Assembly (NCBI RefSeq): GCF_020166435.1
Contig: NZ_JAINZP010000002.1
Location: 1 to 64,000, forward strand
Direction: 5' to 3'
Source of the DNA: Pectobacterium versatile
GTDB taxonomy: Bacteria; Pseudomonadota; Gammaproteobacteria; Enterobacterales; Enterobacteriaceae
Length of the DNA: 64,000 nucleotides
A model generated the notes under the pieces. The model had not been told where the DNA came from. It made no database searches and saw only the letters and a program-made list of their open reading frames with translations. Positions 18,649 through 27,578 of this stretch are shown one piece after another (positions within the stretch are counted from its first letter, which is position 1; each line of letters begins with the position of its first letter). The position numbers and the translations under genes were made by a program.

Positions 18649-19307
18649 GCTTGCGAACTCCCGTTATATTGCGCCTGCTTTTTCTGCCCGGCGGCGGTAT
18701 CAGTTTGTGATTTGACGCCCAGCAGATCGACAAAGGTTTGATAGTGCTGGGATGACAGCATCGCGTTATTGCCGTTTTCTGCGTCTTTGCCATAGGCGCG
18801 AAAAAGGATGAACTCAAGAACAGGGTTAAAGTACAGCTCATCAAGAGGGAATAACCGAGCGCTCTGCGGAGATAGGTCGGTAATACTGGCAGGAGAAGGT
18901 AAACGCGCTACGTTAATTTCCAATTGCGCACCAGCCAGTGCGCCAGGAAATACAAAGAAGGTTTTTGGCGTCTGTTCGTCGTAGCAATAGCGCTCAATCG
19001 GACCCGCTATGCTGTGCCAATCGGGATACTGATAATCGAGCGCATCACGCGGAAACGGTTGAATCGCACGCCCTCCGACTACTCGCGTAATTTCCAGTAA
19101 ACGTATCGCGCCCTCGGGCAAATGTTGTCGCGTACCCAGCACGCAATCGAATGTCTCAATCGATGCCCCAGCATCTGGCCTGATGATGATTACGGCGTTA
19201 ATCGCATCATTGTAATAATCCAGCAGCTCGGATTTAGGCCAGCGCAGCCACAGCGAATCCAGCAGTTGCGAGTTCGCTCTGCCGATCATGTCGTTAATCG
19301 TTGTCAT
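18645..19307 (-). CDS. head-tail adaptor protein (DUF6682-like, 220 aa)
   Basis: The N-terminus (MTTINDMIGRANSQLLD, then RWPKSELLDYYNDAINAV) has the pattern of DUF6682-type podoviral adaptor proteins, which occupy the ring between portal and tail. The rest is mixed alpha/beta without catalytic motifs. Its ATG overlaps the end of the 193-residue gene by one base and its stop overlaps the fibre start by 4 bp, consistent with coupled translation. The family name is from memory of the motif. Confidence 0.6.
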   Translation of the reverse strand: MTTINDMIGRANSQLLDSLWLRWPKSELLDYYNDAINAVIIIRPDAGASIETFDCVLGTRQHLPEGAIRLLEITRVVGGRAIQPFPRDALDYQYPDWHSIAGPIERYCYDEQTPKTFFVFPGALAGAQLEINVARLPSPASITDLSPQSARLFPLDELYFNPVLEFILFRAYGKDAENGNNAMLSSQHYQTFVDLLGVKSQTDTAAGQKKQAQYNGSSQA

Positions 19308-19888
19308 TAGTAGAAGTCGTGTTTACGGACTGGATTGTGGAAACCGGTTATCGGGGAGTTATCAAGCGCATCACGATAGGCGCGTCGATAACCATCGGTG
19401 AAAATGGATTTGAAATACGCCGCTCGTTGCGGATCGCTCCACGGCTTACCCGGCATCAGGTAAAGGTCTTCTAACGCACCGGCAGCAATCACATCCGTGT
19501 AATCGTCGGCCAGCGCATCAGGCACGGTATCTACATCACGCCGAGGTTCTACGGCAAAGAGAATGATGATACGGCCAAACGGTCGCGTAAACGCAACGTG
19601 ATTGGCCGAAATCACGGTAAAGTCTATGCCCGCAATTAGTACAGTTGGCTCATCAGGGTTGCTGATATCGGTAACCAACAAGCGCTTGACGCACTTCACT
19701 TCCAAACTCTCCGTCAACGTGAGCGTTACGCCAGATTCAATCTCTGTCAGCACCAGCGATTCACGGCAAAACAGTGACTCACGGCAGAACGTGATAGCGG
19801 CTTCCAATGCAGATTGCCGCATCATGAAATCTAACGGCCCGCTAATATGTTTACGGATCGCTGGCAGGAATGCGTCAAGCGATGCCAT
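19307..19888 (-). CDS. putative head-tail connector protein (193 aa)
   Basis: The 193-residue protein has a helical N-terminus (DAFLPAIRKHISGPLDFMM), a beta-sandwich-like middle, and a C-terminal helical region with YFKSIFTDGYRRAYRDAL. An internal near-duplication, FCRESLFCRESL, occurs at about residues 33-44. This helix-beta-helix layout is common in podoviral adaptors that complete the connector. The gene overlaps both neighbours by one base. The role is inferred from order: portal, scaffold, capsid, two small proteins, adaptor, adaptor, tail. Confidence 0.55.
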   Translation of the reverse strand: MASLDAFLPAIRKHISGPLDFMMRQSALEAAITFCRESLFCRESLVLTEIESGVTLTLTESLEVKCVKRLLVTDISNPDEPTVLIAGIDFTVISANHVAFTRPFGRIIILFAVEPRRDVDTVPDALADDYTDVIAAGALEDLYLMPGKPWSDPQRAAYFKSIFTDGYRRAYRDALDNSPITGFHNPVRKHDFY

Positions 19889-20325
19889 TATTCAGCGCCC
19901 TTTGCTTTAACAGCTTCACGAACGCGTGCGCGGAAATCATCAACTTTTTCCTGAGCGCCTTGCTTCAGAACCGCCAAATCTTCCGCTTCAACCAGCGTCG
20001 CCAGTTGGACGGATGTCAGTTTTGCCAAATCGACATCATCGTTACCGATTTTGACCACCCAGCTATTCGCTTCAGCTTCAGCCTTCTGGCGTGCCAGCTC
20101 TTCCACCGCCAACTGGGCTTTTAATGTCTCGTCCTCAGCAGACTGTGCCAACACCGATGTTACCTGGTCTTCACGTACCCATACGGTAGGGAATTCCAGC
20201 AACTGGTGAGCAATCCCGCTTTCAACGTTGACGGGTTTAAGGCGGGGGAAGATCAGGCGGCTACCTGTCACGGTATCGCGCTTTTTGTCTTTACCACCGA
20301 TGTACACAACAGAAACTTCTGCCAT
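19888..20325 (-). CDS. late structural protein of unknown role (145 aa)
   Basis: The first ~55 residues are beta-rich, including a VYIGGKDKKRDTVTGSRLIFP segment trimmed here to its key Gly and Lys residues (about 7-27). The remainder is a charged, Ala/Glu/Lys-rich helix likely to form a coiled coil. The beta segment resembles short head-completion or decoration domains. It is separated from the upstream gene by a terminator and abuts the downstream connector gene. No motif gives a firm function. Confidence 0.5.
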   Translation of the reverse strand: MAEVSVVYIGGKDKKRDTVTGSRLIFPRLKPVNVESGIAHQLLEFPTVWVREDQVTSVLAQSAEDETLKAQLAVEELARQKAEAEANSWVVKIGNDDVDLAKLTSVQLATLVEAEDLAVLKQGAQEKVDDFRARVREAVKAKGAE

Positions 20326-20339
20326 TTTTGAATCCTTAT

Positions 20340-20362
20340 AAAAAAGCCCACCGGAGTGGGCT
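20340..20362 (-). terminator. intrinsic terminator between two late genes
   Basis: Read leftward, AGCCCAC, the tetraloop TCCG and GTGGGCT are followed by a U-run. It would reduce leftward transcription beyond the 127-residue gene unless RNA polymerase is antiterminated, as expected for Q-modified polymerase. Confidence 0.8.
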
Positions 20363-20381
20363 GGATAGTTAGAGAGGCGGC

Positions 20382-20765
20382 TTAGTAGCCTACCGCAACA
20401 TATTTCACATTGACGATCAGACGACCCGTTGCGGCACCACCAGCAATCGTAGCGGTGATTTTCTCACCACTGATCGCCGTGCTGTACGGCACAACGGGTA
20501 CAGATTTCGCCACCGCCGCTGCATGACTCGCGGCCGCGACAAGTGTCTGATTACCGCTCTTGATCGCTACAGTGGTATTGGCACCCAGCGCATCACTGAC
20601 GACATCAACAGAATAAATCCGCATACCGATCGGCATTTCCAATAACTCAACAACATCGCCAACGGCTGCGGTAGCCAGCACAATCTGGCTTTCTGCTAAA
20701 GACAGATTGCCCTGTGGCCCTTGGTACACAGCGTCACGCATGGACGGCGCTTGAATCGTTGCCAT
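20382..20765 (-). CDS. putative head decoration/stabilisation protein (127 aa)
   Basis: This compact Ala/Val/Thr-rich beta protein follows the major capsid gene immediately. Regular alternation (VAIKSGNQTLVAAASHAAA, then IAGGAATGRLIVNVKYVAVGY) suggests a small beta-sandwich. Decoration proteins of this size commonly sit at this point. No signal peptide or catalytic residue pattern is seen. A strong ribosome site precedes the ATG (AGGAGAAAAATTT on the minus strand). Confidence 0.55.
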   Translation of the reverse strand: MATIQAPSMRDAVYQGPQGNLSLAESQIVLATAAVGDVVELLEMPIGMRIYSVDVVSDALGANTTVAIKSGNQTLVAAASHAAAVAKSVPVVPYSTAISGEKITATIAGGAATGRLIVNVKYVAVGY

Positions 20766-20834
20766 AAATTTTTCTCCTGATAGAACAAAGCAGCAGGCCG
20801 AAACCTGCTGTTATGTGGGGATTAGGGGGATGGA

Positions 20835-22058
20835 TTAACGACCCGTAGAGATCGCGGAATCAACGACGATAATGCCGTGGTCACTCATGCGACCATCTTT
20901 CTGCTGGAAGCGGATTTTCTTCAGGCCGTTGATCCAACGCACTGAAATCTCCGTGCCGTTGCCGTGATCGACTTTCTCTTCGTGGTAACCGAAATGACCA
21001 CCGCCCTCGCCCGTGCCGTAAGCATTCGCCAACGCCTGACCACCCAGCAAGATAGCGCGGTCAATGGTAGTTTTTGCTTCTTTCAGTGCAACAGTGGCCG
21101 CCAGATCATTGTTAGATACAGCGACCTGAGAGCCCGAATTGAAGCGGATCGGCATCCCTGTGTACTTGCGCACCAGAATGTTTCGCCACATTGCGCACTC
21201 ACCTTTGAACAGCGGGTGATCGAAACCTTTAGATCGCTGAATAACGCGCGACAGCATCGCCTGCCAATCTTTACCCGACGTGGAGGTGTACCAGTCATTC
21301 CACTGGCGCGGCGTGACGTTTAGTACGTAATACGGATCGTCGTTCGCCATTTCGTCTTTCGACATTTTGACGGGCTGAAGCGGGTGGGCCATTTCATCGA
21401 TAAACAAAGAGAGGCTATCGACTACACCCAAATTGAAGATATCGGCAGCATCCAGACTTTCAAAGCTGGTCGCATCACCGGCGTAAAAATGGCGATCATA
21501 GGTTGGCGGCAGCACATCGTTAATCATGATTTTGCCGAACTCACCATGCCCCGCCAGCGGCAGAATGGTGTCATCAGCGATGAAATCACCGCGTGCGCCC
21601 GCCAGATGTACCGTCGCGCACTGATCTTGCAGATCATTGAAATAAGTGCCCAACAAAGTACGGCCGGTTTTGTTCAGATTGTGCTTGTAACGCTGTTCGG
21701 ACATTTTACCGCCCGCATCAACCAGGTGACGGCCCTGATTAATCTTGAGAGAGAAATCCGCAAACGCGAGGTTTTCACCGCGCCCTTCCAACTTCGCATC
21801 GCCCATTGTCGGGAGCTTGCTGAGTTTGTGGACGATTTGCATATCCACTTCATCGCCTTTCTGCTTTTGCAGATCGGTGATACGCACCACTGGCGCCGTA
21901 TAGCTGGTTTGCTTCACGCCTTTTTTATCTGGCGTTACCGCCTTTGGCGCTTCCTGCTGTTCCGTCATGATGTTAACGAACGAGCGGTTGCGGTTAGCTG
22001 CGGTGAACAGCGCAACCTGCATCAACTTATTCGCCTGGGCGGAGGTAATGGTAGTCAT
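20835..22058 (-). CDS. major capsid protein, DUF4043/N4-gp56-like (407 aa)
   Basis: The N-terminal arm begins MTTITSAQANKLMQVALFTAAN, and the body carries the motifs of the N4-gp56/DUF4043 capsid family: KGDEVDMQIVHKLSKLP, EGRGENLAFADFSLKI and an RRT-like NKTGRTLLGTYF segment. The length is that of capsid proteins in Stx-converting podoviruses, an HK97-type fold. It lies directly after the scaffold-like gene and before a decoration-like gene. High confidence for capsid; the family name is from motif memory. Confidence 0.85.
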   Translation of the reverse strand: MTTITSAQANKLMQVALFTAANRNRSFVNIMTEQQEAPKAVTPDKKGVKQTSYTAPVVRITDLQKQKGDEVDMQIVHKLSKLPTMGDAKLEGRGENLAFADFSLKINQGRHLVDAGGKMSEQRYKHNLNKTGRTLLGTYFNDLQDQCATVHLAGARGDFIADDTILPLAGHGEFGKIMINDVLPPTYDRHFYAGDATSFESLDAADIFNLGVVDSLSLFIDEMAHPLQPVKMSKDEMANDDPYYVLNVTPRQWNDWYTSTSGKDWQAMLSRVIQRSKGFDHPLFKGECAMWRNILVRKYTGMPIRFNSGSQVAVSNNDLAATVALKEAKTTIDRAILLGGQALANAYGTGEGGGHFGYHEEKVDHGNGTEISVRWINGLKKIRFQQKDGRMSDHGIIVVDSAISTGR

Positions 22059-22069
22059 GTTGATTCCCT

Positions 22070-22097
22070 AAAAAAGAAAACCCGCACGCGGCGGGTT
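22070..22097 (-). terminator. weak terminator between scaffold and capsid genes
   Basis: Read leftward, a 7-bp stem (AACCCGC/GCGGGTT) with a 5-base loop is followed by an interrupted U-run (UUUUCUUUUUU). It could adjust the ratio between scaffold and capsid transcripts. Confidence 0.55.
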
Positions 22098-22114
22098 GGA
22101 TGATGTGAGTAACG

Positions 22115-23164
22115 TCAGATGGCTTGTTCTAACAGCGCTTCAATCTGCGCATCGGTCATGCCAGCAAACATCGCCTGCAATTGATCGGGATCGGCATTAG
22201 CCGCCTGCTCCAGTGGTGATGCAGTATGTTGCGTCGTTGAGCCGACATCTGATGGTGACGCAGGCAGTTGTGACGAGGCATTTGCTTTCGCCAGCAGATC
22301 TGCTGCTTTTTGCTGAAGCTCTTCAGTTGTCGGTTGCTGTTGCGCGGCTTGCATGGGCTGTTGAGGTGCACTCTCCACAGACTCACCATAAGCGGCGCGG
22401 GTTCGCTTCACGACTTCACCGAATCGTTCATTTAACGGTTTATCTTTCCACACGGGATCAAGTTTGAGTGTTTCATCGATATGCACCGCCAACGTAAAGC
22501 GGTCTGGATCGCTACCTTGCCAGTTTTTCAGATCTGGCGTGGCATCCAGTGCCGCCATCGCAGGGTTGTCATTAACAGGTTGAGAAACTACAGGTACTGG
22601 CTGCGCAGATTGCAGGTATTCCACTTTCTGTGTCAGTGCATCAAGCACATTCGCCACTTCAGGGAAACTCTCACGCACGGTAGCGATCTGCTCTGGCGTA
22701 ATCTTAGCTTTCTCCGGCAACTGCGCAGGCTGTAAACCTGCATCGTTAATCTGGCGCGTAAAGACTTCCAGTTGACGCTGAGCTTCAACTAATTCTGTAG
22801 AGGTTCGCTGATTCGCTTCAGACAAGCGGCGCTTTTCGGCACGTTCCGCTTCCAGCACATCATAAGGAATAGTGTGTTTACCATCCCGGCTGAGAATGCT
22901 TTTCACGGTGCTATTGCCGCCATCAGCATCAGTTGACTGTTGGGTCGTGGTCGTCTGTGGTTGTGCAGCTACGCCCGGCGTCAGCGTAGTGGTATCGCCC
23001 TTATTTTCCTGCTGCCCATTCAGATTATCGGCGGTAGCTTGTCCGGTATGGGTTATCGCCCCCGCCGCCTCATCAGAAATATCCACATCGCCCAAACCAT
23101 TCAACAATGCTTCCAGCTCTTCAGCTGTTTCTTCGCCTGTTAAATTATCAATATCAACACTCAC
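22115..23164 (-). CDS. scaffold-like head assembly protein (349 aa)
   Basis: The protein is acidic at both ends, very rich in Gln, Ala, Glu and Asp, and almost wholly predicted helical. There is a coiled-coil region at about 85-170 (a YDVLEAERAEKRRLSEANQR-type heptad pattern) and a Gln-rich C-terminal third ending in MTDAQIEALLEQAI. Scaffold proteins between portal and capsid genes have these properties. It starts about 100 bp downstream of two terminators and late element copy 3, so it heads a potential sub-operon. No protease motif is visible. Confidence 0.65.
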   Translation of the reverse strand: MSVDIDNLTGEETAEELEALLNGLGDVDISDEAAGAITHTGQATADNLNGQQENKGDTTTLTPGVAAQPQTTTTQQSTDADGGNSTVKSILSRDGKHTIPYDVLEAERAEKRRLSEANQRTSTELVEAQRQLEVFTRQINDAGLQPAQLPEKAKITPEQIATVRESFPEVANVLDALTQKVEYLQSAQPVPVVSQPVNDNPAMAALDATPDLKNWQGSDPDRFTLAVHIDETLKLDPVWKDKPLNERFGEVVKRTRAAYGESVESAPQQPMQAAQQQPTTEELQQKAADLLAKANASSQLPASPSDVGSTTQHTASPLEQAANADPDQLQAMFAGMTDAQIEALLEQAI

Positions 23165-23269
23165 GTTGTGACTCCTGCATGTCTATTTGTCGGATAGATC
23201 CGAAAGGGGTGGGACGTATCGCTGCCCATGCGAATAAGCGCTCTAACAAAAACGCTTATCGGCACAAAC

Positions 23270-23291
23270 AAAAAAGCCACCCGAAGGTGGC
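23270..23291 (-). terminator. intrinsic terminator ahead of the scaffold gene
   Basis: Read leftward, GCCACC, the loop TTCG and GGTGGC are followed by UUUUUU. It is the second of two terminators in a row between late element copy 3 and the scaffold ORF; the first is 23312-23348. A further weak hairpin lies at about 23234-23259. Confidence 0.8.
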
Positions 23292-23311
23292 CGATACTGA
23301 TTTTGTGGTAT

Positions 23312-23348
23312 AAAAAAACCGGAGCAGCTTTTTAAGGCATACTCCGGT
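23312..23348 (-). terminator. intrinsic terminator of late element copy 3
   Basis: Read leftward, ACCGGAG and CTCCGGT form a 7-bp stem around a 17-base loop containing CTTAAAAAGC, followed by a U-run. The 60 bases 23313-23372 match 31764-31823 with one difference. Confidence 0.8.
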
Positions 23349-23387
23349 ATCTTTGGGGAATGTAGCGCGTATCTGAATGAGGAGCAA
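23346..23387 (-). promoter_or_regulatory. late promoter-like control element, copy 3
   Basis: Read leftward: TTGCTC (23382-23387), a 17-bp spacer ending in ATACGCGC, TACATT (23359-23364), CCCCAAAGATACC, then a terminator. On the other strand it overlaps the ribosome site of the rightward gene that starts at 23393. Confidence 0.5.
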
Positions 23388-23392
23388 TACCC

Positions 23393-23722
23393 ATGAAACG
23401 ATTTAACTTTCTTACCATTCCAATATTATTTATCACTGCTGTAACCAAACCCAGAAAGTGGATATTAATTACAGGATTTGCATTCAGTTCATGGGCACTA
23501 ACCTCTATAGGAGGGGTAACATCCGATATCATTGCGCTTATTCAGGATTATGGCCTACAAAACATGACGCTTGCAGAGTGGGCTATCACGCTCTACATCT
23601 TTTTGGTTTTATCAGCGCTGACGTATAGCTATAAAACCATGCTCTGCAAGACAGTGTACTATTGCCGCCATCGATTTGGCGTTTATCCGTTTTGGTCAAA
23701 TTTATTTAAAGAACCGATTTAG
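23393..23722 (+). CDS. small membrane protein, moron between portal and scaffold
   Basis: The 109-residue protein has hydrophobic segments at about residues 5-18, 22-50 and 60-82, and a basic, Cys/Tyr-rich C-terminal tail (MLCKTVYYCRHRFG). A good GAGGAG ribosome site precedes the ATG. It runs against the late operon, and its stop overlaps the stop of the portal gene by 4 bp. Orientation and fit suggest an inserted accessory gene, perhaps expressed in the lysogen; no family is recognised. A role in superinfection exclusion would be typical for such a protein but is a guess. Confidence 0.65.
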   Translation: MKRFNFLTIPILFITAVTKPRKWILITGFAFSSWALTSIGGVTSDIIALIQDYGLQNMTLAEWAITLYIFLVLSALTYSYKTMLCKTVYYCRHRFGVYPFWSNLFKEPI

Positions 23723-25866
23723 GTCGGGATAGCGTCAATCTGACCCTGAATGTTCTGCATCATCTGCGCGTTCAACACCTCAATTTCCCGTGTCGTATTC
23801 TCCATATCCTGAAGGATACGACCGGTTTCCGCCTGCGTTTTCGCATCATCAAAGCGCTGGCTGTTCGTTAAAGTTTGCTCACGCTGAGCCGCCGCCGCAA
23901 TGCGCTGAGCCTCGGCTTCCAGCTTCGCCACTTTCCCAGCAATCTCACGCATCGCCAGGTCTTGCTGCTGTGCCTGTAATTGTTGCTGTTGCTGAGCCGC
24001 ATGTTGTTCTTCTGGCGTCATTTCATCCGGCGCTTTCGGCGTACCCAGCGCACTGCGGATCCGCTCAATAAACTCCGCTTTCTTCGGCACATCCAGCAGT
24101 TCGACCCACATATCCAGTACCGTGGCCTGTACCTGCGGCGGTAAGCCAGTGATGACCTGAGACATACGCTCGGCAAGTTGCGATTTATAGGCTGGCGTCT
24201 GCTGGATTGGCGCAAGTGCAATATGCGCACGCAGGCGGGAAACATCGTTAGTCATGCCACCATCGCCCTCGGATTCCTCATTGATGGTGACGGATTTACG
24301 GCGGCGCGGATCGTCACGGTTCACCACAACGGAATAATTGCGCCGGCGCGTCAGATCTTCCAGCAAATACGACAGCAGCAACTGTCCGACCTGCTGACAG
24401 GCAAACTGATAGTTATCGTTGATTTCCGCCAGCGTCGTCGCCCCCTGCTCGACGAGGTTACTGATTGCCACACCGGAAGCGGCGCTGGAGTCCTGCCCGA
24501 GAAAGGCAGAATACACGCCCATCCCGTCCTGAATCAGTTTCATGCTCTCCTGCATAACCTGAAACTGCTGCTGCGCGACTTGGAAATCCTGCTGAATATT
24601 AATAGCATCCGCTGCCGTTGTTTTGTTGTGCCTCTGGGGGTTGAGCGTGATTACGCCATCTGGCCGCTCGACCTCGTCCGCTAACTGCCTGTCAGTCATG
24701 TTGGTTGCATCGGCATCCTTGATGATGCGCTTGGCCTGCAATAGCCAGGTTAGTTTGATGCGACGGAAGTTCACTTCATCCTGAGCAGGGATCGCGCGGC
24801 AGGCTAAGCCATACGGTGCACCCGTTTTGTCTTTGCGATAACCCCAGAACGGCACTAGCGGGAACATACCTTGTGGCGCTAAGCATGGGCGATCGCCAAG
24901 AAAGTGAGGCCCGACAAACCACGCTTCGCGGATCCGGCTGACGCGAGACATCACCACCGATACACGCCCAGTCGCCAGCGCCACGGCGTGCATCACGTTG
25001 TTTTTATCGAACTGGATAACGCGGCCATTGGACAACTCAAGCACTGGCACCCGCTGGTATGTGCGATAGTAGATCACCTGCAACATGACGCGCTTACGGT
25101 TGGCAGATACCCATTCAGTATCCTTGCGGCTCCACTGCTGGTACTCGTCATAGGCACTGATTAAGGCGGACTCCTGCCCCTCGGCAATATCAGTATCTAC
25201 AAACCCGCGCCACTCATTGATCGAATAGTCGATAACTTGCGCCATATCTGGGAAGGTGGCCTTCACCTCATCCACATCCAGCCAGCGCTTGCGCATCAAC
25301 CAGCGGCAATCGCTCAAATCAGCCTCGCGACTATGCCAGTCCCAGAACACTTCATTACGGTGAACGGTTCCAACCTTGTAGCGCGAACCAAACAGATCGC
25401 TATTACGGCGGACTTCAACCCATGATAACCCCGCCTTGATCTGCTCAGCGTAGGCATCAGAACGTGCTTTATTGATATTGGACAAGCGGCAGACATCAGC
25501 AAACTCCGCATTGACTGCATCAGCCAGTTGCTCCATTTCCTCATCAGGATCATCAGCGATAACCATCAGGTCGGTACGTGTCTTGGCCTCCATGCCCAGA
25601 ACACCATCAATGGTTGGCGCAATCAGGTTATGCATCGTCAGCGGTTGACCGCGTTCACGCAGTTTCGCCACCACTTCCGGCGCAAGCTGATCGCCGTCGT
25701 AATACGCACAGGCGGTATTTGCCATGGTGCGCCAGTCTGGCTGCGCGTCAATGTCTGATGAAAGATCCAGTAATTGCCGCTGCGTAAAGCGGTCGCGATT
25801 GTCCTGCTGGCGATTATCCTGCTGCTGTGGCCGTGCCTCAGCGTCAATAGCGGCTGTGTTCATCAA
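23719..25866 (-). CDS. portal protein (715 aa)
   Basis: The protein has the size and order of Stx-phage and P22-type portals and sits between large terminase and scaffold. Supporting motifs include HNLIAPTIDGVLGMEAKTRT near residues 75-94 and FWDWHSREADLSDCRWLMRK at about 170-190. There is a helical barrel-like Gln-rich C-terminal third (EEQHAAQQQQQLQAQQQDLA). As a dodecamer at one capsid vertex it would form the DNA entry channel and terminase dock. Two adjacent ATGs begin the frame; it overlaps the terminase stop by 4 bp. Confidence 0.85.
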   Translation of the reverse strand: MMNTAAIDAEARPQQQDNRQQDNRDRFTQRQLLDLSSDIDAQPDWRTMANTACAYYDGDQLAPEVVAKLRERGQPLTMHNLIAPTIDGVLGMEAKTRTDLMVIADDPDEEMEQLADAVNAEFADVCRLSNINKARSDAYAEQIKAGLSWVEVRRNSDLFGSRYKVGTVHRNEVFWDWHSREADLSDCRWLMRKRWLDVDEVKATFPDMAQVIDYSINEWRGFVDTDIAEGQESALISAYDEYQQWSRKDTEWVSANRKRVMLQVIYYRTYQRVPVLELSNGRVIQFDKNNVMHAVALATGRVSVVMSRVSRIREAWFVGPHFLGDRPCLAPQGMFPLVPFWGYRKDKTGAPYGLACRAIPAQDEVNFRRIKLTWLLQAKRIIKDADATNMTDRQLADEVERPDGVITLNPQRHNKTTAADAINIQQDFQVAQQQFQVMQESMKLIQDGMGVYSAFLGQDSSAASGVAISNLVEQGATTLAEINDNYQFACQQVGQLLLSYLLEDLTRRRNYSVVVNRDDPRRRKSVTINEESEGDGGMTNDVSRLRAHIALAPIQQTPAYKSQLAERMSQVITGLPPQVQATVLDMWVELLDVPKKAEFIERIRSALGTPKAPDEMTPEEQHAAQQQQQLQAQQQDLAMREIAGKVAKLEAEAQRIAAAAQREQTLTNSQRFDDAKTQAETGRILQDMENTTREIEVLNAQMMQNIQGQIDAIPT

Positions 25867-27578
25867 TATGACATCCAGTGAGTGGGTTTAGAACGGTCGA
25901 TAGGTTTCAGTTTCGGTCTGGCTGGCATACGAGCACGCATTTCCTGCGCAATTGCATAGCTCATCACCTGGTCATCGAAACAACCGGTTTGTGCGCCCAT
26001 GCTGCCTTTGGCGTCATAGACATAGGTATTGAGTTCGTTGATGGTGCCGACCCAGCGAATACCGCTGGCCTTTTCGCGCAGTAATGTTTTCAGCCCTTCC
26101 GTCACCACCGGCTTACTCTGCTTGGTCGTCAGCCAGCCCAGCTTCGGCGTCTCGTCGTCGTTATCGCGATCAAGGTGTTGCTCGGCATAAATAGCGCGAA
26201 CGGGGTAAATATCACGCAGCTTCTGCAAAACTGCGTGGCCGTGGTTATTTCGCTCTGGCCCGATATAAGCGGTGTTGTACCACTTGCCGATGTGCGTCAG
26301 CAGTTGTGCGAACAATTCAGCATCCAGATGACCGAACCAGTGCGCCACCTGTTCGCCTGTCGATTTCTTCACAACATCAAATGAAGATCGGTCACCGTTT
26401 TCCAGCCCTTCGGCGATATCCGCGCCGATAGCATAATCCTCGTCGGGATCTGGCAATTCCCACACAAGCAAATGATTTTGTAACGTGCGCTGAAGTTCCT
26501 CTTTATCGCCGCCGCGCAGTGCCTGCACCTTTGTACGTTTACCCGTTTCAGGCTCTACGTCATAGACAATGAACGGAGGACTACAGCGCCCTTCGGCATG
26601 CATCACATTGATGGCGGCGAATACACGGCGGCCAGAGGTTAAGAAGGCTTCCTGCGGCGTGGAAGGAAATTCCTGCTTCATTTCCTCGCCCTGCTCGACC
26701 TCTTTGCGGATATACCACTGCTTTTGCTTATCACTCAGCGTGACGCGCGTTGCTGCTTCAACCGCAGCAAAGTATTCCTGGTGATATTTACTCAGGCGTA
26801 GGCCACCTGCCGGAACGGGCGCAACGTATTTCGGATCGTCGAACCACGGATAGAAATGAAACTTGTAATCCTGCATCGTCAGATCGACACCAGATTGCGC
26901 CAGCTCAAGCGCCCGTGTGCTCATGGTATGGAAATCGCCGCCCACGCCTTCCGCCGTGGATTCGTCAAACACGATACAACCATCATGCACGGCGTTCAGC
27001 GTACCGGTTCGCACCTCTTTGGCTTTGGCCGGATACTTGGCGCAGATTTTCCCGTGCTCAGAAATGTGCAGCCGCTGAACCGTACCCGAGCGAAAAGATG
27101 TGGCCACCTGAATGCTGGAGCCATGAGAAAACAAAATATAGCCTCCATTCGCCCCGCTGCGTCGCTCGGTAATCTTGAATGACGAACGTAACCAGCCAGG
27201 TAGATTGTCGAAGGGTATCGATATCTTGGTACGGAAGATTTCACCTGCGGCATTCTTATCCTGTGCAATGATCCCGCACTTGATGTTCTTATTGAACAGC
27301 GCCTGATCGAGCAGGTAGATATCAATCGCCGTGGAGAAACCAAGCTGACGCGCTTTGAGAATGATGTTGCGGTAATGCATGTGCTTGAACAGCTGGCGCT
27401 GTGCCGGACGCATCCGAAACGTGACCAACTGACCTTTTTCATTCTCGATCTTGTACAGATTATTGAGCCGCCACCATGGATTGCTCAATTTTGACAAAAT
27501 AAAAAGGCGCTGCTGCGCCTCGGTCATTCCGTCAAGCTCGTCTTCTACAAGGCTGGCATCATAGTGTGGTGTCGTCAT
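25863..27578 (-). CDS. terL: terminase large subunit (571 aa)
   Basis: This is the DNA-packaging motor ATPase and nuclease. The Walker A-type segment is KARQLGFST (residues 75-83) and Walker B is CIVFDES (201-207, acids at D205 and E206). The C-terminal RNase-H-like nuclease domain opens with YAIGADIAEG (D387), with a further acid pair at CFDDQVMSYA near residue 540. It overlaps both terS and portal by 4 bp, giving the standard order terS-terL-portal. The nuclease cuts concatemers, and the type resembles headful-packaging Stx phages. Confidence 0.93.
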   Translation of the reverse strand: MTTPHYDASLVEDELDGMTEAQQRLFILSKLSNPWWRLNNLYKIENEKGQLVTFRMRPAQRQLFKHMHYRNIILKARQLGFSTAIDIYLLDQALFNKNIKCGIIAQDKNAAGEIFRTKISIPFDNLPGWLRSSFKITERRSGANGGYILFSHGSSIQVATSFRSGTVQRLHISEHGKICAKYPAKAKEVRTGTLNAVHDGCIVFDESTAEGVGGDFHTMSTRALELAQSGVDLTMQDYKFHFYPWFDDPKYVAPVPAGGLRLSKYHQEYFAAVEAATRVTLSDKQKQWYIRKEVEQGEEMKQEFPSTPQEAFLTSGRRVFAAINVMHAEGRCSPPFIVYDVEPETGKRTKVQALRGGDKEELQRTLQNHLLVWELPDPDEDYAIGADIAEGLENGDRSSFDVVKKSTGEQVAHWFGHLDAELFAQLLTHIGKWYNTAYIGPERNNHGHAVLQKLRDIYPVRAIYAEQHLDRDNDDETPKLGWLTTKQSKPVVTEGLKTLLREKASGIRWVGTINELNTYVYDAKGSMGAQTGCFDDQVMSYAIAQEMRARMPARPKLKPIDRSKPTHWMSY